Part shown: positions 26,045 through 35,181 of the stretch, piece by piece
How positions within the stretch are numbered: the stretch's first letter is position 1
How the letters are laid out: every line of letters starts with the position of its first letter
Notes under the pieces: model-generated
Told to the model about the DNA's origin: nothing
Seen by the model: the letters and a program-made list of their open reading frames with translations, nothing else
Database searches by the model: none
Program-made: the position numbers and the translations under genes
NCBI RefSeq assembly: GCF_003710805.1
Contig: NZ_RHHB01000035.1
Location: 1-35,181 of the forward strand
Direction: 5' to 3'
DNA: 35,181 nucleotides
Origin: Agromyces tardus
Lineage (GTDB): Bacteria; Actinomycetota; Actinomycetes; Actinomycetales; Microbacteriaceae

Positions 26045-28009
26045 TCAGCGGGCCCGCACCAGCCGCGCCTCGGGAGCATCCGACGCGGGCGGAGACGCCG
26101 GGGCCGACCCGCCCACGCGCCGACCGAACGCGAGCTCGAGCGTCTCCCCCGTCCACCTGCGCCGCAGCCACCGGTCGTGGCTCGCGATGACGACCGCGCC
26201 CGGGTAGGCGCCGAGCGCCTCCTCGAGGTCGGTCGCGAGCGCGAGCGACAGGTGGTTCGTCGGCTCGTCGAGCAGGAACACGTGCGGCGGCCGGGCGATC
26301 ACGAGCGCGAGCGCGAGCCGTCGTTGCTGCCCCACCGACAGGTTGCCGACCGGCCGGTCGAGGTCGCGTCTCGGGATCAGCCCCAGATCCGCGAGCGGCA
26401 GCAGCTCGGCCCGCCGCTCGCCGATCGCGCGCTCGTAGAGGGCCCGCGGCGAGGCATCCGGATCGGCGAACCGAACATCCTGCTCGAGCAGCCCCACGCG
26501 CAGGCCGCGACGACGGTGCACCACGCCGCGGTCGGCGGCGAACCGCCCCGCGAGCACCCCGAGGAGCGTCGACTTGCCCGCTCCGTTGGCACCGGTCACG
26601 AGCAGCCGCGTCTCGGGCGCGATACGCAACCCGTCGAGGTCGAGCCGATCGTCGACCTCCACGTCGGCGAGCTGCAGGAGCAGCCCCGACGCCTCATCGA
26701 GCGCGTGCGATCCCGACGGGATGCCCGCGAAGGCGAGCGGCGCCGGCGGCCGGAGCACCTGCGTGCGCTCGAGCTCGGCGAGGCGTCCCTCGGCGTTGCG
26801 CACGCGCCGCGAGACCGCCGCTTCGACGTTGCCCCGCTTGAAGTGCTTGAGGAACTTGTCGTTGTCGGTCGGCGGCCGGTTGTGCGCGACCTCCCGTGCG
26901 CTCTCGGCCACGACGAGACGCAGGCGCTTCAGTTCCTGCTGTTCCTCGTCGTACTGGCGCATCCAGCGGCCGCGCTCGTCGGCCTTCACCGCGAGGAACT
27001 CGGTGAACGACCCGCCGAAGACCGTGCCGCCGGATGCCGCGAGCCCGGCCTCGCGCGCGGCGCCGCCTTTCGACTCGCCACCCCGGCGCCTGCCGCCGGC
27101 GTGTGCTCCACGTTCCCGGCGGGCGAGCGCCAGGGCGCCGGCCCTCCCGGGATCGAGGTCGAGCAGGCCCGTCGCCGCCCGGTCGAGGAACGCGCGGTCG
27201 TGGCTCGCGAAGACGACCGGCCCGCGCCAGGCGCGCAGCCGGTCCTCGAGGAACGTCGCCGCCTCGTCGTCCAGGTGGTTCGTCGGCTCGTCGAGCAGCA
27301 GCGCGTCGGGCGACGAGAGCAGCAACGCGGCGAGCGCGAACCTGCTGCGCTGTCCGCCCGACAGCTCGGCGATGCGCCGGTCGAGCCCGAGCCCCGCCAC
27401 GCCGAGCCCGTCGAGCAGGTCGTCGCGGCGGGCGTCGGCCGACCACACCTCGGCACGTTCGGCCGCGTCGAGTGCGGCCGCGTACCGGGCTGCAGATGCC
27501 GCGGCGTGCGCGTCCGCGTCGGCGTCGGCGAGGCCCGCTTCCTGCGGCCCGGCGAGCGCGAGCGCTGCGGCGTCGAGCTCGCGCTCGATCGCGCGCACCT
27601 CGGCGAGGGCCGCCTCGAGCACCGCGCCGACGCGCTCGTGGGGCGTGAACGGCAGCTCCTGCTGCAGCAGTCCCGTGCGGCGCGGGCGTGTGATGCGTCC
27701 CGCCACGGTGGCGCCCGGCAGGAGGTCGGCGGCGCCGGCCGCGGCCGGAGCCGAGCCCAGCGGCGCGGATGCGGCATCCGCTCGCCCGGACGTGGACGTG
27801 AACGCGGACGCAGCCGTCGCGGCATCGGGCGACGGCGCCGCGAGGAGCCGGAGCAGGGTGGACTTGCCCGCCCCGTTCTCGCCGATGAGGCCGAGCCGCT
27901 GGCCCGGTCCCACCGCGAAGCCGAGGTCGGAGAACACGCGTCGGTCGCCGAACGCGACGGAGAGCCCGTCGACGCGCAGGTGGTCGGAAGGATGGATGGA
28001 TGCAGTCAT
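26045..28009 (-). CDS. ABC-F family ATPase, probable ribosome-protection antibiotic resistance factor
   Basis: The protein has 654 residues with two ABC domains and no membrane part. Domain 1 has Walker A GENGAGKST (about 43-51), signature LSGGQRSR and LLLDEPTNHLD. Domain 2 has GANGAGKST, LSVGQQRR and FLLDEPTNHLS. The linker between them is long and charged (about 330-420). An Ala-rich insert follows Walker A1, and Arg/Gly-rich stretches occur before the linker. ABC-F proteins bind the ribosomal E site; those of this shape in actinobacteria often displace macrolide, lincosamide or streptogramin drugs, but housekeeping roles also occur. AAGGGGA precedes ATG 28009. A promoter and a leader of about 250 bases with small reading frames precede it, as in drug-inducible ABC-F genes. 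Confidence 0.9.
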   Translation of the reverse strand: MTASIHPSDHLRVDGLSVAFGDRRVFSDLGFAVGPGQRLGLIGENGAGKSTLLRLLAAPSPDAATAASAFTSTSGRADAASAPLGSAPAAAGAADLLPGATVAGRITRPRRTGLLQQELPFTPHERVGAVLEAALAEVRAIERELDAAALALAGPQEAGLADADADAHAAASAARYAAALDAAERAEVWSADARRDDLLDGLGVAGLGLDRRIAELSGGQRSRFALAALLLSSPDALLLDEPTNHLDDEAATFLEDRLRAWRGPVVFASHDRAFLDRAATGLLDLDPGRAGALALARRERGAHAGGRRRGGESKGGAAREAGLAASGGTVFGGSFTEFLAVKADERGRWMRQYDEEQQELKRLRLVVAESAREVAHNRPPTDNDKFLKHFKRGNVEAAVSRRVRNAEGRLAELERTQVLRPPAPLAFAGIPSGSHALDEASGLLLQLADVEVDDRLDLDGLRIAPETRLLVTGANGAGKSTLLGVLAGRFAADRGVVHRRRGLRVGLLEQDVRFADPDASPRALYERAIGERRAELLPLADLGLIPRRDLDRPVGNLSVGQQRRLALALVIARPPHVFLLDEPTNHLSLALATDLEEALGAYPGAVVIASHDRWLRRRWTGETLELAFGRRVGGSAPASPPASDAPEARLVRAR

Positions 28010-28264
28010 GGGGTGGTCCCCTTCGCGAGAATGCCCCCGAGCCGTCGACCGTCACCGCCGTGGACGGCGGGCACGAGCGGTGCACCGAGCGGGCGCGCGT
28101 CACAGGGTGGCGCGGGCGACGGCCCGGGAGCGGAGAGTGGATCCCGCCGGGCATCTGCCGTCGTCTGGGTGCGCGCGAACACCGTCGCGATCAGTGGAAC
28201 GAGCACACCCCGAAGTCAACGGCGCCTCAGGCGCGGGACGATGGGATGTGCTCACTTCATAGCG
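28010..28264 (-). promoter_or_regulatory. Candidate attenuator leader of the ABC-F gene
   Basis: The predicted transcript begins near 28264. It opens almost at once with ATG AAG TGA (28260-28252), a two-codon frame whose TGA overlaps a GTG (28255) opening a 51-codon frame that ends at 28100. Downstream a CCGCCG/CGGCGG hairpin (28055-28070) lies shortly before the ABC-F ribosome binding site. This arrangement resembles ribosome-mediated attenuation leaders of resistance ABC-F genes. No U-tract terminator is obvious. Confidence 0.45.
28100..28255 (-). CDS. Possible leader peptide upstream of the ABC-F gene (51 codons)
   Basis: A GTG-started frame lies about 9 bases from the predicted transcript start and covers most of the leader. 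The product is Arg/Ala/Ser-rich, without recognisable domains, and has four Pro and three Cys residues. It overlaps the stop of the two-codon ATG AAG TGA frame. It may be translated only to sense ribosome stalling, or it may be a chance open frame in GC-rich DNA. Confidence 0.25.
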   Translation of the reverse strand: MSTSHRPAPEAPLTSGCARSTDRDGVRAHPDDGRCPAGSTLRSRAVARATL

Positions 28265-28270
28265 GAGACG

Positions 28271-28299
28271 ACGATAGCAGACCATCTGCATCGTGTGAA
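28271..28299 (-). promoter_or_regulatory. Promoter of the ABC-F gene
   Basis: Minus strand: -35 TTCACA (28294-28299, five of six matches to TTGACA) and -10 TATCGT (28271-28276), with an ideal 17-base spacer. This is the best housekeeping-type promoter in the window. Confidence 0.65.
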
Positions 28300-28313
28300 G
28301 GGCGTGTCGGCGA

Positions 28314-28452
28314 GCGGATGCCGCGGCGCGGGGTTTCGAGACGGCCGCGGCCGGCCGCCGCCTGTCACGAGAACATGCCGACACGCCGAACCCGCCACGG
28401 GAACAGGCGCGAGCGACATCCGCAGCGCACCGGAGCCTGCATTCGCGACAGG
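28314..28452. repeat. Dispersed palindromic repeat, copy B
   Basis: It begins with GCGGATGCCGCGGCGCGG like copy A, shares the TTCGAGAC-like segment, and has two TCACGAGAACA/CCACGGGAACA units 30 bases apart (28365 and 28395). It ends in GACAGG, the inverse of CCTGTC at 28361. The last 85-92 bases align with copy A. It lies 14 bases beyond the mqo stop. With the leader, this accounts for the 456 gene-free bases 28010-28465. Confidence 0.65.
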
Positions 28453-28465
28453 ACCGCGGGCGGCG

Positions 28466-29989
28466 CTAGGCCGTGAGCTTGAGCGCGCCCGCCGTCGCCG
28501 TCTCGGCCGCCGGCGGCGTGAGGCCGAGCACCGCGGCCGTGGCCGCGAGCGACGCCGCTGCGGCCTCGGGGTCGCTCGAGAGCGTCGTGCCGTAGCTCGG
28601 GATCATCTCGCGGATCTTCGGCTCCCACTCGTCCATCCGGTCGGGGAAGCAGCGCTTGAGCACCTCGAGCATGATCGGCGCCGCGGTGGAGGCGCCCGGC
28701 GAGGCGCCGAGCAGGCCCGCGATCGTGCCGTCGGCGCCCGCGATGACCTCGGTGCCGAACTGCAGGATGCCGCCCTTCTCGGGGTCTTTCTTCATGACCT
28801 GCACCCGCTGGCCGGCCGTGATGAGCTCCCAGTCCTCGGTCTTCGCCGTGGGCATGAACTCGCGCAGCGCCGCCATCTTCTTCTCGCGCGATGCGAGCAC
28901 CTCGCCGACGAGGTACCGCACGAGGTCGAAGTTCTTGAGTCCGACCTGCAGCATCGGGCCGAGGTTGTGCAGGCGGATCGAGAACGGCAGGTCGAACCAC
29001 GTGCTCGTCTTGAGGAACTTGGGCGTGAAGCCCGCGTAGGGACCGAACAGCAGCGACGTCTCGCCGTCGACGACGCGGGTGTCGAGATGGGGAACCGACA
29101 TGGGCGGGGCGCCGACGGCGGCCTTGCCGTAGACCTTCGCCTGGTGCTGCGCCACGATCTTGGGGTTGGTGGTGCGCAGGAACTGCCCGGAGATCGGGAA
29201 CCCGCCGAAGCCCTTGATCTCGGGGATGCCCGAGTGCTGCAGCAACGCGAGGGCGCCCCCGCCCGCGCCGACGAACACGAACCGCGCTCGCACGACCTTG
29301 GGGGTGTTGCCGACGGTGTGCCGCACCTTGAGCCGCCACGTGCCGTCCTTCTGGCGCTTGAGCCACGTGACCTGGTGATTCGTGTGCACCTGCGCGCCAC
29401 GCGTCTCGATGTCGCGGAACAGGTAGGTGGTGAGCGCGCCGAAGTCGACATCGGTGCCCGACTCGATGCGGGTCGCGGCGACCTTCTGCTTCGGGTTGCG
29501 CTTCTTGGCCAGCAGCGGCGTCCACTCGGCGATGCGCTCGAGGTCTTCGGTGTACTCGAGGTCCGCGAACAGCGGCTGGCCCTCGAGGGCGGCGACGCGC
29601 TTCCTCAGGTACTCGATGTTCGCCTTGCCGCGCACGAACGTCATGTGCGGGGTCGAGTTGATGAAGTTGTGCGGCTCGGGCAGTGCGCCCTCGGCGACGA
29701 GGTGGGCCCAGTACTGCCGGCTCACCTGGAACTGCTCGTTGATCTGCACGGCCTTGGCCGCGGTCACGGTGCCGTCGGGCGCCTCGGGCATGTAGTTGAG
29801 CTCGCAGAGGGCGGCGTGGCCGGTGCCCGCGTTGTTCCAGGGGTTCGACGACTCCTGGGCGACCCTGCCGAGCCGCTCGTAGACTCGGATGCTCCACTCG
29901 GGCTGCAGTCGCGAGATCAGGGAGCCGAGCGTGGCGCTCATGATGCCCCCGCCGATCAGCACGACGTCGACGGTCTCCTCGGAATTCAC
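28466..29989 (-). CDS. mqo: Malate:quinone oxidoreductase
   Basis: This 507-residue FAD enzyme is full length for the family. It oxidises malate to oxaloacetate and passes electrons to quinone at the membrane face. An N-terminal Rossmann motif (VVLIGGGIMSATLG) is followed by family blocks such as SSNPWNNAGTGHAALCELNY, FGPYAGFTPKFL and GASPGASTAAPIMLEVL. The GTG at 29989 is chosen as start. GGAG lies only 3 bases before it, too close for a usual ribosome binding site, but TAGACT (29997-30002) lies 7 bases upstream, so a leaderless mRNA is likely. It is downstream of asd but probably transcribed on its own. Confidence 0.95.
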   Translation of the reverse strand: MNSEETVDVVLIGGGIMSATLGSLISRLQPEWSIRVYERLGRVAQESSNPWNNAGTGHAALCELNYMPEAPDGTVTAAKAVQINEQFQVSRQYWAHLVAEGALPEPHNFINSTPHMTFVRGKANIEYLRKRVAALEGQPLFADLEYTEDLERIAEWTPLLAKKRNPKQKVAATRIESGTDVDFGALTTYLFRDIETRGAQVHTNHQVTWLKRQKDGTWRLKVRHTVGNTPKVVRARFVFVGAGGGALALLQHSGIPEIKGFGGFPISGQFLRTTNPKIVAQHQAKVYGKAAVGAPPMSVPHLDTRVVDGETSLLFGPYAGFTPKFLKTSTWFDLPFSIRLHNLGPMLQVGLKNFDLVRYLVGEVLASREKKMAALREFMPTAKTEDWELITAGQRVQVMKKDPEKGGILQFGTEVIAGADGTIAGLLGASPGASTAAPIMLEVLKRCFPDRMDEWEPKIREMIPSYGTTLSSDPEAAAASLAATAAVLGLTPPAAETATAGALKLTA

Positions 29990-29996
29990 GGACTCC

Positions 29997-30002
29997 AGTC
30001 TA
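29997..30002 (-). promoter_or_regulatory. -10 element of mqo (leaderless start)
   Basis: TAGACT on the minus strand lies 7 bases from the GTG start, so transcription should begin at or one base before the start codon. The -35 is poor. Confidence 0.45.
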
Positions 30003-30084
30003 GATCGGTCGGGAGGGTGCGCTTGACCGCCGCGATGGCGACCACGGAACGGCCCGGCCGCCACGACGGCGACCGGCGACAGCC

Positions 30085-31149
<1,065 letters not shown>

Positions 31150-31275
31150 TCACCTCTCGGGGCCGCAGCCCCCGCTCTCAGTCTCTTCCAGTGTGCAGGA
31201 CGGCCCCTGCGCGTCGGCACCGAATCGTCACGAGACGACCCGATCTGGCAGCTTTCCCGCGAAATCCGGCGGTCG

Positions 31276-31339
31276 GCGGATGCCGCGGGCGTCCCGCCGT
31301 GCGGCGGTCGACGCGGTGCGGACGCCACGCAGCATCCGC
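31276..31339 (-). terminator. Nested palindrome after lysC, probable terminator or attenuator
   Basis: The outer arms are GCGGATGC (31276-31283) and GCATCCGC (31332-31339). The next arms are GCGTCC (31289-31294) and GGACGC (31320-31325), with a CGCCG/CGGCG pair further in. It starts 10 bases after the lysC stop and carries the GGATGCCGCGG core. It lies between lysC and asd, so it may tune asd expression rather than stop all transcription. Confidence 0.5.
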
Positions 31340-31349
31340 TCGCCCGCGC

Positions 31350-32624
<1,275 letters not shown>

Positions 32625-32683
32625 GTAGGTGCTCCCGGGGTGGATGAGCGGCCGCCGGAACTGGACACGGCGCCGGAACCCCC

Positions 32684-32689
32684 ATCATA
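32684..32689 (-). promoter_or_regulatory. Putative -10 element of lysC
   Basis: TATGAT on the minus strand predicts a start near 32677 and a leader of about 53 bases containing GGGGG. The -35 match is poor. Confidence 0.4.
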
Positions 32690-32741
32690 CGGCGGCCCGC
32701 ATACCCTCCCTGCTATGTGACGCCACCGGTAGAGTGCGGCC

Positions 32742-33236
32742 ATGTCGGAGGCGCTCGAAGGCTGGACGGACTTCAACGTGGCGATGGTCGGGGCGACCGC
32801 GGCGCTCGCGGGCCTGCTCATCGTGGCCATGTCGGTGAACATCGCCACGATCATGACGTCGGCGACGCTTCCGCCGCGGGCGGCCGCGGCGATCGCGGCG
32901 CTCGTGCTGGCGCTCGTGGCCGGCGCGTTCGGGCTCGTGCCAGGCCAGCCCGAGGTCGCGTACGGCATCGAGGTGCTCCTCGCGACGCTCATCGCCGGAA
33001 TGTTCCAGTGGCACGCGATCCGGGTGATCATCCGCAAGGATGCGGTCTCGGCGGCCGACCGCGTGGCGAAGAGCGCGGCGGGGGTGCTGCCCGTCGGCGC
33101 GTTCCTCGTGGGCGCGGTGCTCATCCTCGCGGGGTCGCCCGGCGCGGGGCTCGTCGCGGTGGGGATCGGCTCAGTGCTCGCGGTGATCGCGGCGATCCTC
33201 ATGGCGTGGGTCGTGCTCGTCGAGGTGCTGCGGTAG
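32742..33236 (+). CDS. Small integral membrane protein, function unknown
   Basis: The protein has 164 residues with four predicted membrane helices (about 10-34, 45-65, 72-95 and 115-155, the last broad). I do not recognise a named family. A short soluble loop (RVIIRKDAVSAADRVAKS) separates the halves. The ATG lies 6 bases after TAGAGT (32730-32735), so the mRNA is probably leaderless. It is divergent from lysC. A GC-rich stretch with a GGATGCCGCGG core (33241-33270) separates it from the convergent SnoaL-like gene. Confidence 0.8.
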   Translation: MSEALEGWTDFNVAMVGATAALAGLLIVAMSVNIATIMTSATLPPRAAAAIAALVLALVAGAFGLVPGQPEVAYGIEVLLATLIAGMFQWHAIRVIIRKDAVSAADRVAKSAAGVLPVGAFLVGAVLILAGSPGAGLVAVGIGSVLAVIAAILMAWVVLVEVLR

Positions 33237-33295
33237 CGATCGGATGCCGCGGCGCGCGACGCGCGGCGCCCGCGACGGGCGGGGCGGCGCCCTGC

Positions 33296-33646
33296 TCAGT
33301 GCGGACGGTGCATGTACCACTCGGTGAACTCGGTCGCCCGGCCGTTCGGGTCGAGCCGGACGATCCAGAGATTGAGGTAGTCCTTGTCCGCGGGATACGC
33401 AGTGCGTCCCTGCACCACCGCGAACCCGTCGTCCTCGTGGATGATGCTCCACTCGAACGTCCACGTTCCGGGCTCGTCGCGGTCCTCGAGCCACCCGGCG
33501 ACGATCTGCTCGCGCCCGAGGCGCGGTTCGACGTCGGGCGCCGTGAGGTACACCGCGTCATCCGCGAAGAGCGCCGCGATGTCGTCGGGGTCGTTCGACG
33601 CCCACGCCGCGACGTACCGTTCGACCCACTCGCTGCCCGCGCTCAT
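33296..33646 (-). CDS. SnoaL/NTF2-like fold protein, second of a tandem pair
   Basis: The protein has 116 residues. The start WVERYVAAWASNDPDDIAAL and FADDAVY are typical of SnoaL-like (NTF2 fold) proteins, which include isomerases, hydrolases and ligand-binding proteins. It is about 65% identical by eye (75 of 116) to the protein encoded 6 bases upstream, pointing to a tandem duplication. No ribosome binding site is obvious, so translation may be coupled to the upstream gene. The substrate is unknown. Confidence 0.82.
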   Translation of the reverse strand: MSAGSEWVERYVAAWASNDPDDIAALFADDAVYLTAPDVEPRLGREQIVAGWLEDRDEPGTWTFEWSIIHEDDGFAVVQGRTAYPADKDYLNLWIVRLDPNGRATEFTEWYMHRPH

Positions 33647-33652
33647 CGTGTG

Positions 33653-34006
33653 TCAGCGCTTCCGCGCCATGTACCACTCGGTGAAGCGGGTGGCGCGCCC
33701 ATCGGCGTCGAGGCGGATGACCCAGAGGTTGTCGTAGAGCTTCTCGGCCGGGTAGTCGGTGCGTCCCTCGACGACGACCAGGCCGGGCTGTTCGGTGAGG
33801 ATCGCCCACTCGAAGGTCCAGTCGCCCGGTTCGTCCTTCGCCTCGAGCCATCCGTCGATGATCGCCTCGCGGCCCCGCAGTGCCTCGGGGTCGTCGGGCC
33901 GGAACTCGTAGACGGCGTGGTCGGCGAACAGCGCCCCGATGTCGTCGGGGTCGTTGGTCTCCCACGCCGTGACGTACCGTTCGACCCAGTCGGTGCCTGC
34001 GCTCAT
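33653..34006 (-). CDS. SnoaL/NTF2-like fold protein, first of a tandem pair
   Basis: The protein has 117 residues with the same layout as its downstream copy (WVERYVTAWETNDPDDIGAL, FADHAVY, DEPGDWTFEW, FTEWYM). The ATG at 34006 is preferred over an upstream ATG at 34177 because it lies 7 bases after a good -10 element, indicating a leaderless start. The differences between the copies fall mainly in residues 30-50, which would line the pocket, so ligands may have diverged. Confidence 0.82.
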   Translation of the reverse strand: MSAGTDWVERYVTAWETNDPDDIGALFADHAVYEFRPDDPEALRGREAIIDGWLEAKDEPGDWTFEWAILTEQPGLVVVEGRTDYPAEKLYDNLWVIRLDADGRATRFTEWYMARKR

Positions 34007-34013
34007 GTGGTCC

Positions 34014-34042
34014 GTTCTAGCCGCGGCGCGCCGGGGCGTCAA
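34014..34042 (-). promoter_or_regulatory. Promoter of the SnoaL-like gene pair
   Basis: Minus strand: -35 TTGACG (34037-34042) and -10 TAGAAC (34014-34019) with a 17-base spacer. The predicted start coincides with the ATG at 34006 or the base before it. Confidence 0.6.
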
Positions 34043-34226
34043 CCCGGTGCGGATGCCGCGTCGCGGGAGCCCGGCCCCGCCTCCGCACCCGCCTCTGCGG
34101 GGTGAGGTTCGCCGCGCAGGAGTGAGGTTTCCGTCGTCGAGGCCGGTTTCACGCGTCCTCGGTGACGGAATCGTCACTCCGGCAGAGCCTGCGCGCGCGG
34201 CGCGGGCCGTGCCGGAGGGCTCCCGG

Positions 34227-34823
34227 TCAGCCGACGACGCGGCGGCCCTCGAAGGCGCGGCCGAGGGTGACCTCGTCGGCGTACTCGAGGTCGCCGCCGA
34301 CGGGGAGGCCGGATGCCAGCCGCGTGACGCGGATCTCGAGCGTCGTGAGGAGCCGGCTGAGGTAGGTGGCCGTGGCCTCGCCCTCGAGGTTGGGGTCGGT
34401 TGCGATGATGACCTCGGTGACCGTGCCGTCGGCGAGGCGCTGCATGAGCTGACGGATGCGCAGCTCGTCGGGGCCGATGCCGTCGATCGGGCTGATGGCG
34501 CCCCCGAGCACGTGGTAGAGGCCGCGGAACTCTCGGGTGCGCTCGATCGCCACCACGTCCTTCGCCTCCTCGACGACGCAGATGAGCGCGGGGTCGCGGC
34601 GCGGATCGCGGCAGATGGAGCACGTCGACTGCTCGGCGACGTTGCCGCAGATCTCGCAGAAGCGCACCTTCTCGCGCACCTCGGTGAGGATCTCGGCGAG
34701 CCGGGACACGTCGAAGGTCTCGGTCTGCACGATGTGGAACGCGATGCGCTGCGCGGACTTCGGACCGATGCCCGGGAGCCGGCCGAGCTCGTCGATCAGT
34801 TCCTGGACGATGCCTTCGTACAC
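34227..34823 (-). CDS. recR: Recombination mediator protein RecR
   Basis: The protein has 198 residues, the usual RecR length. It has an N-terminal helix-hairpin-helix ([16 protein letters not shown]), a four-cysteine zinc finger (C56, C59, C68, C71), a Toprim domain ([12 protein letters not shown] to the [14 protein letters not shown] region) and a C-terminal tail. It works with RecF/RecO to load RecA on gapped DNA. The GTG start at 34823 lies 3 bases after the dnaX stop, the classic dnaX-recR operon. Confidence 0.97.
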   Translation of the reverse strand: MYEGIVQELIDELGRLPGIGPKSAQRIAFHIVQTETFDVSRLAEILTEVREKVRFCEICGNVAEQSTCSICRDPRRDPALICVVEEAKDVVAIERTREFRGLYHVLGGAISPIDGIGPDELRIRQLMQRLADGTVTEVIIATDPNLEGEATATYLSRLLTTLEIRVTRLASGLPVGGDLEYADEVTLGRAFEGRRVVG

Positions 34824-34826
34824 GGA

Positions 34827-35181
34827 CTACCCACGCTCCCCGAAGCCCGCGCGCGGCGGCGCTTCGACCTCTTCGAGGAAGGTCGCGCCGAGCACCTCGC
34901 GCACGACCGCCTCCCCGTATCGCTGGATGCCGCCGTCGGCGACGGGCGCCGCCGCGGCGAAGTTCGGCACCGCGGCCTCGGCGACGGGCACGGCGTCGAT
35001 GACCGGCTCCGGACCGGGGTCGAACGGCGGCTCCTCGTCGGGCGGCGGCGCGTCGGCCTCATCGGGATCGAGCGGAGGCTCGTCGACGGCGGGCGCCGCC
35101 GCGGGCGCGGCAGCGGTGGTCGCCGGGGCTCGCCGCCCTGCGGGTGCCGTGGCCGCGGGTGCGGCCGGCGCAGCGGGCTCG
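34827..35181 (-). CDS. dnaX: DNA polymerase III gamma/tau subunit, C-terminal end only
   Basis: The frame is open from the window edge to a TAG at 34829-34827 (about 118 codons). The first part is an Ala/Pro/Asp/Glu-rich linker, and the end reads RYGEAVVREVLGATFLEEVE, the conserved tail of actinobacterial DnaX. The ATPase core lies outside the window. The placement 3 bases before recR supports the call. No internal start is needed, since this is the 3' end of the gene. Confidence 0.85.
   Translation of the reverse strand, partial: EPAAPAAPAATAPAGRRAPATTAAAPAAAPAVDEPPLDPDEADAPPPDEEPPFDPGPEPVIDAVPVAEAAVPNFAAAAPVADGGIQRYGEAVVREVLGATFLEEVEAPPRAGFGERG

Noticed and set aside
33241..33295. GC-rich stretch between convergent genes as a strong terminator
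   Set aside because: Only about five clean pairs can be formed around GAC. It carries the GGATGCCGCGG core but not a full palindrome.

Overview
The window is very GC-rich, densely coded, and uses GTG starts and four-base stop/start overlaps freely. That points to an actinobacterial chromosome. Gene content and the recurring GGATGCCG word suggest Microbacteriaceae (Agromyces-like), but this is inference. The backbone follows the order I remember from Mycobacterium tuberculosis Rv3654c-Rv3721c: Tad pilus genes, 6C RNA, acs, RidA, DUF4177 protein, PASTA penicillin-binding protein, metallophosphoesterase, asd, lysC, recR, dnaX. Blocks specific to this lineage are inserted between these.

Layout. 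1-1588 (+): the end of a 2-oxoacid dehydrogenase E2 acyltransferase, overlapping a small acyl carrier protein gene. 1598-4903 (-): a reduced Tad/Flp pilus operon (TadA ATPase, fused TadB/C-like membrane protein, three small pilin-like proteins). 4904-5366: intergenic, holding a 6C small RNA on the minus strand and the acs promoter. 5367-7319 (+): acetyl-CoA synthetase, closed by a two-way palindromic terminator. 7425-8122 (-): RidA and a DUF4177 protein. 8232-11818 (+): PASTA-type penicillin-binding protein and metallophosphoesterase, then tRNA-Pro(CGG) with a strong terminator.

12240-20669 is a surface-polysaccharide region: GT4 glycosyltransferase and VanZ protein on plus; signal peptidase I, UDP-glucose dehydrogenase-family enzyme, acyltransferase-like membrane protein, DUF4012 protein and polyprenyl glycosylphosphotransferase on minus. 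20808-24539 (-) is a tight four-gene operon: sensor histidine kinase, a kinase-like protein lacking the catalytic residues, a LuxR-type response regulator, and thymidine kinase.

24659-28465 (-) holds a radical SAM gene under a LexA/SOS box and an ABC-F ATPase with a roughly 250-base leader that looks like an attenuator. Two copies of a dispersed palindromic repeat lie near the ABC-F gene. 28466-32624 (-): malate:quinone oxidoreductase, aspartate-semialdehyde dehydrogenase, and aspartokinase with an internal start for its beta subunit. 32742-35181: a small membrane protein (+), two tandem SnoaL/NTF2-fold paralogues, recR and the 3' end of dnaX (-).

No prophage, transposase or CRISPR array is visible. 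The most interesting items are the E2-ACP pair, the 6C RNA, the kinase/pseudokinase/Tdk operon, the SOS box inside a leaderless promoter, the ABC-F leader and the paired repeats.
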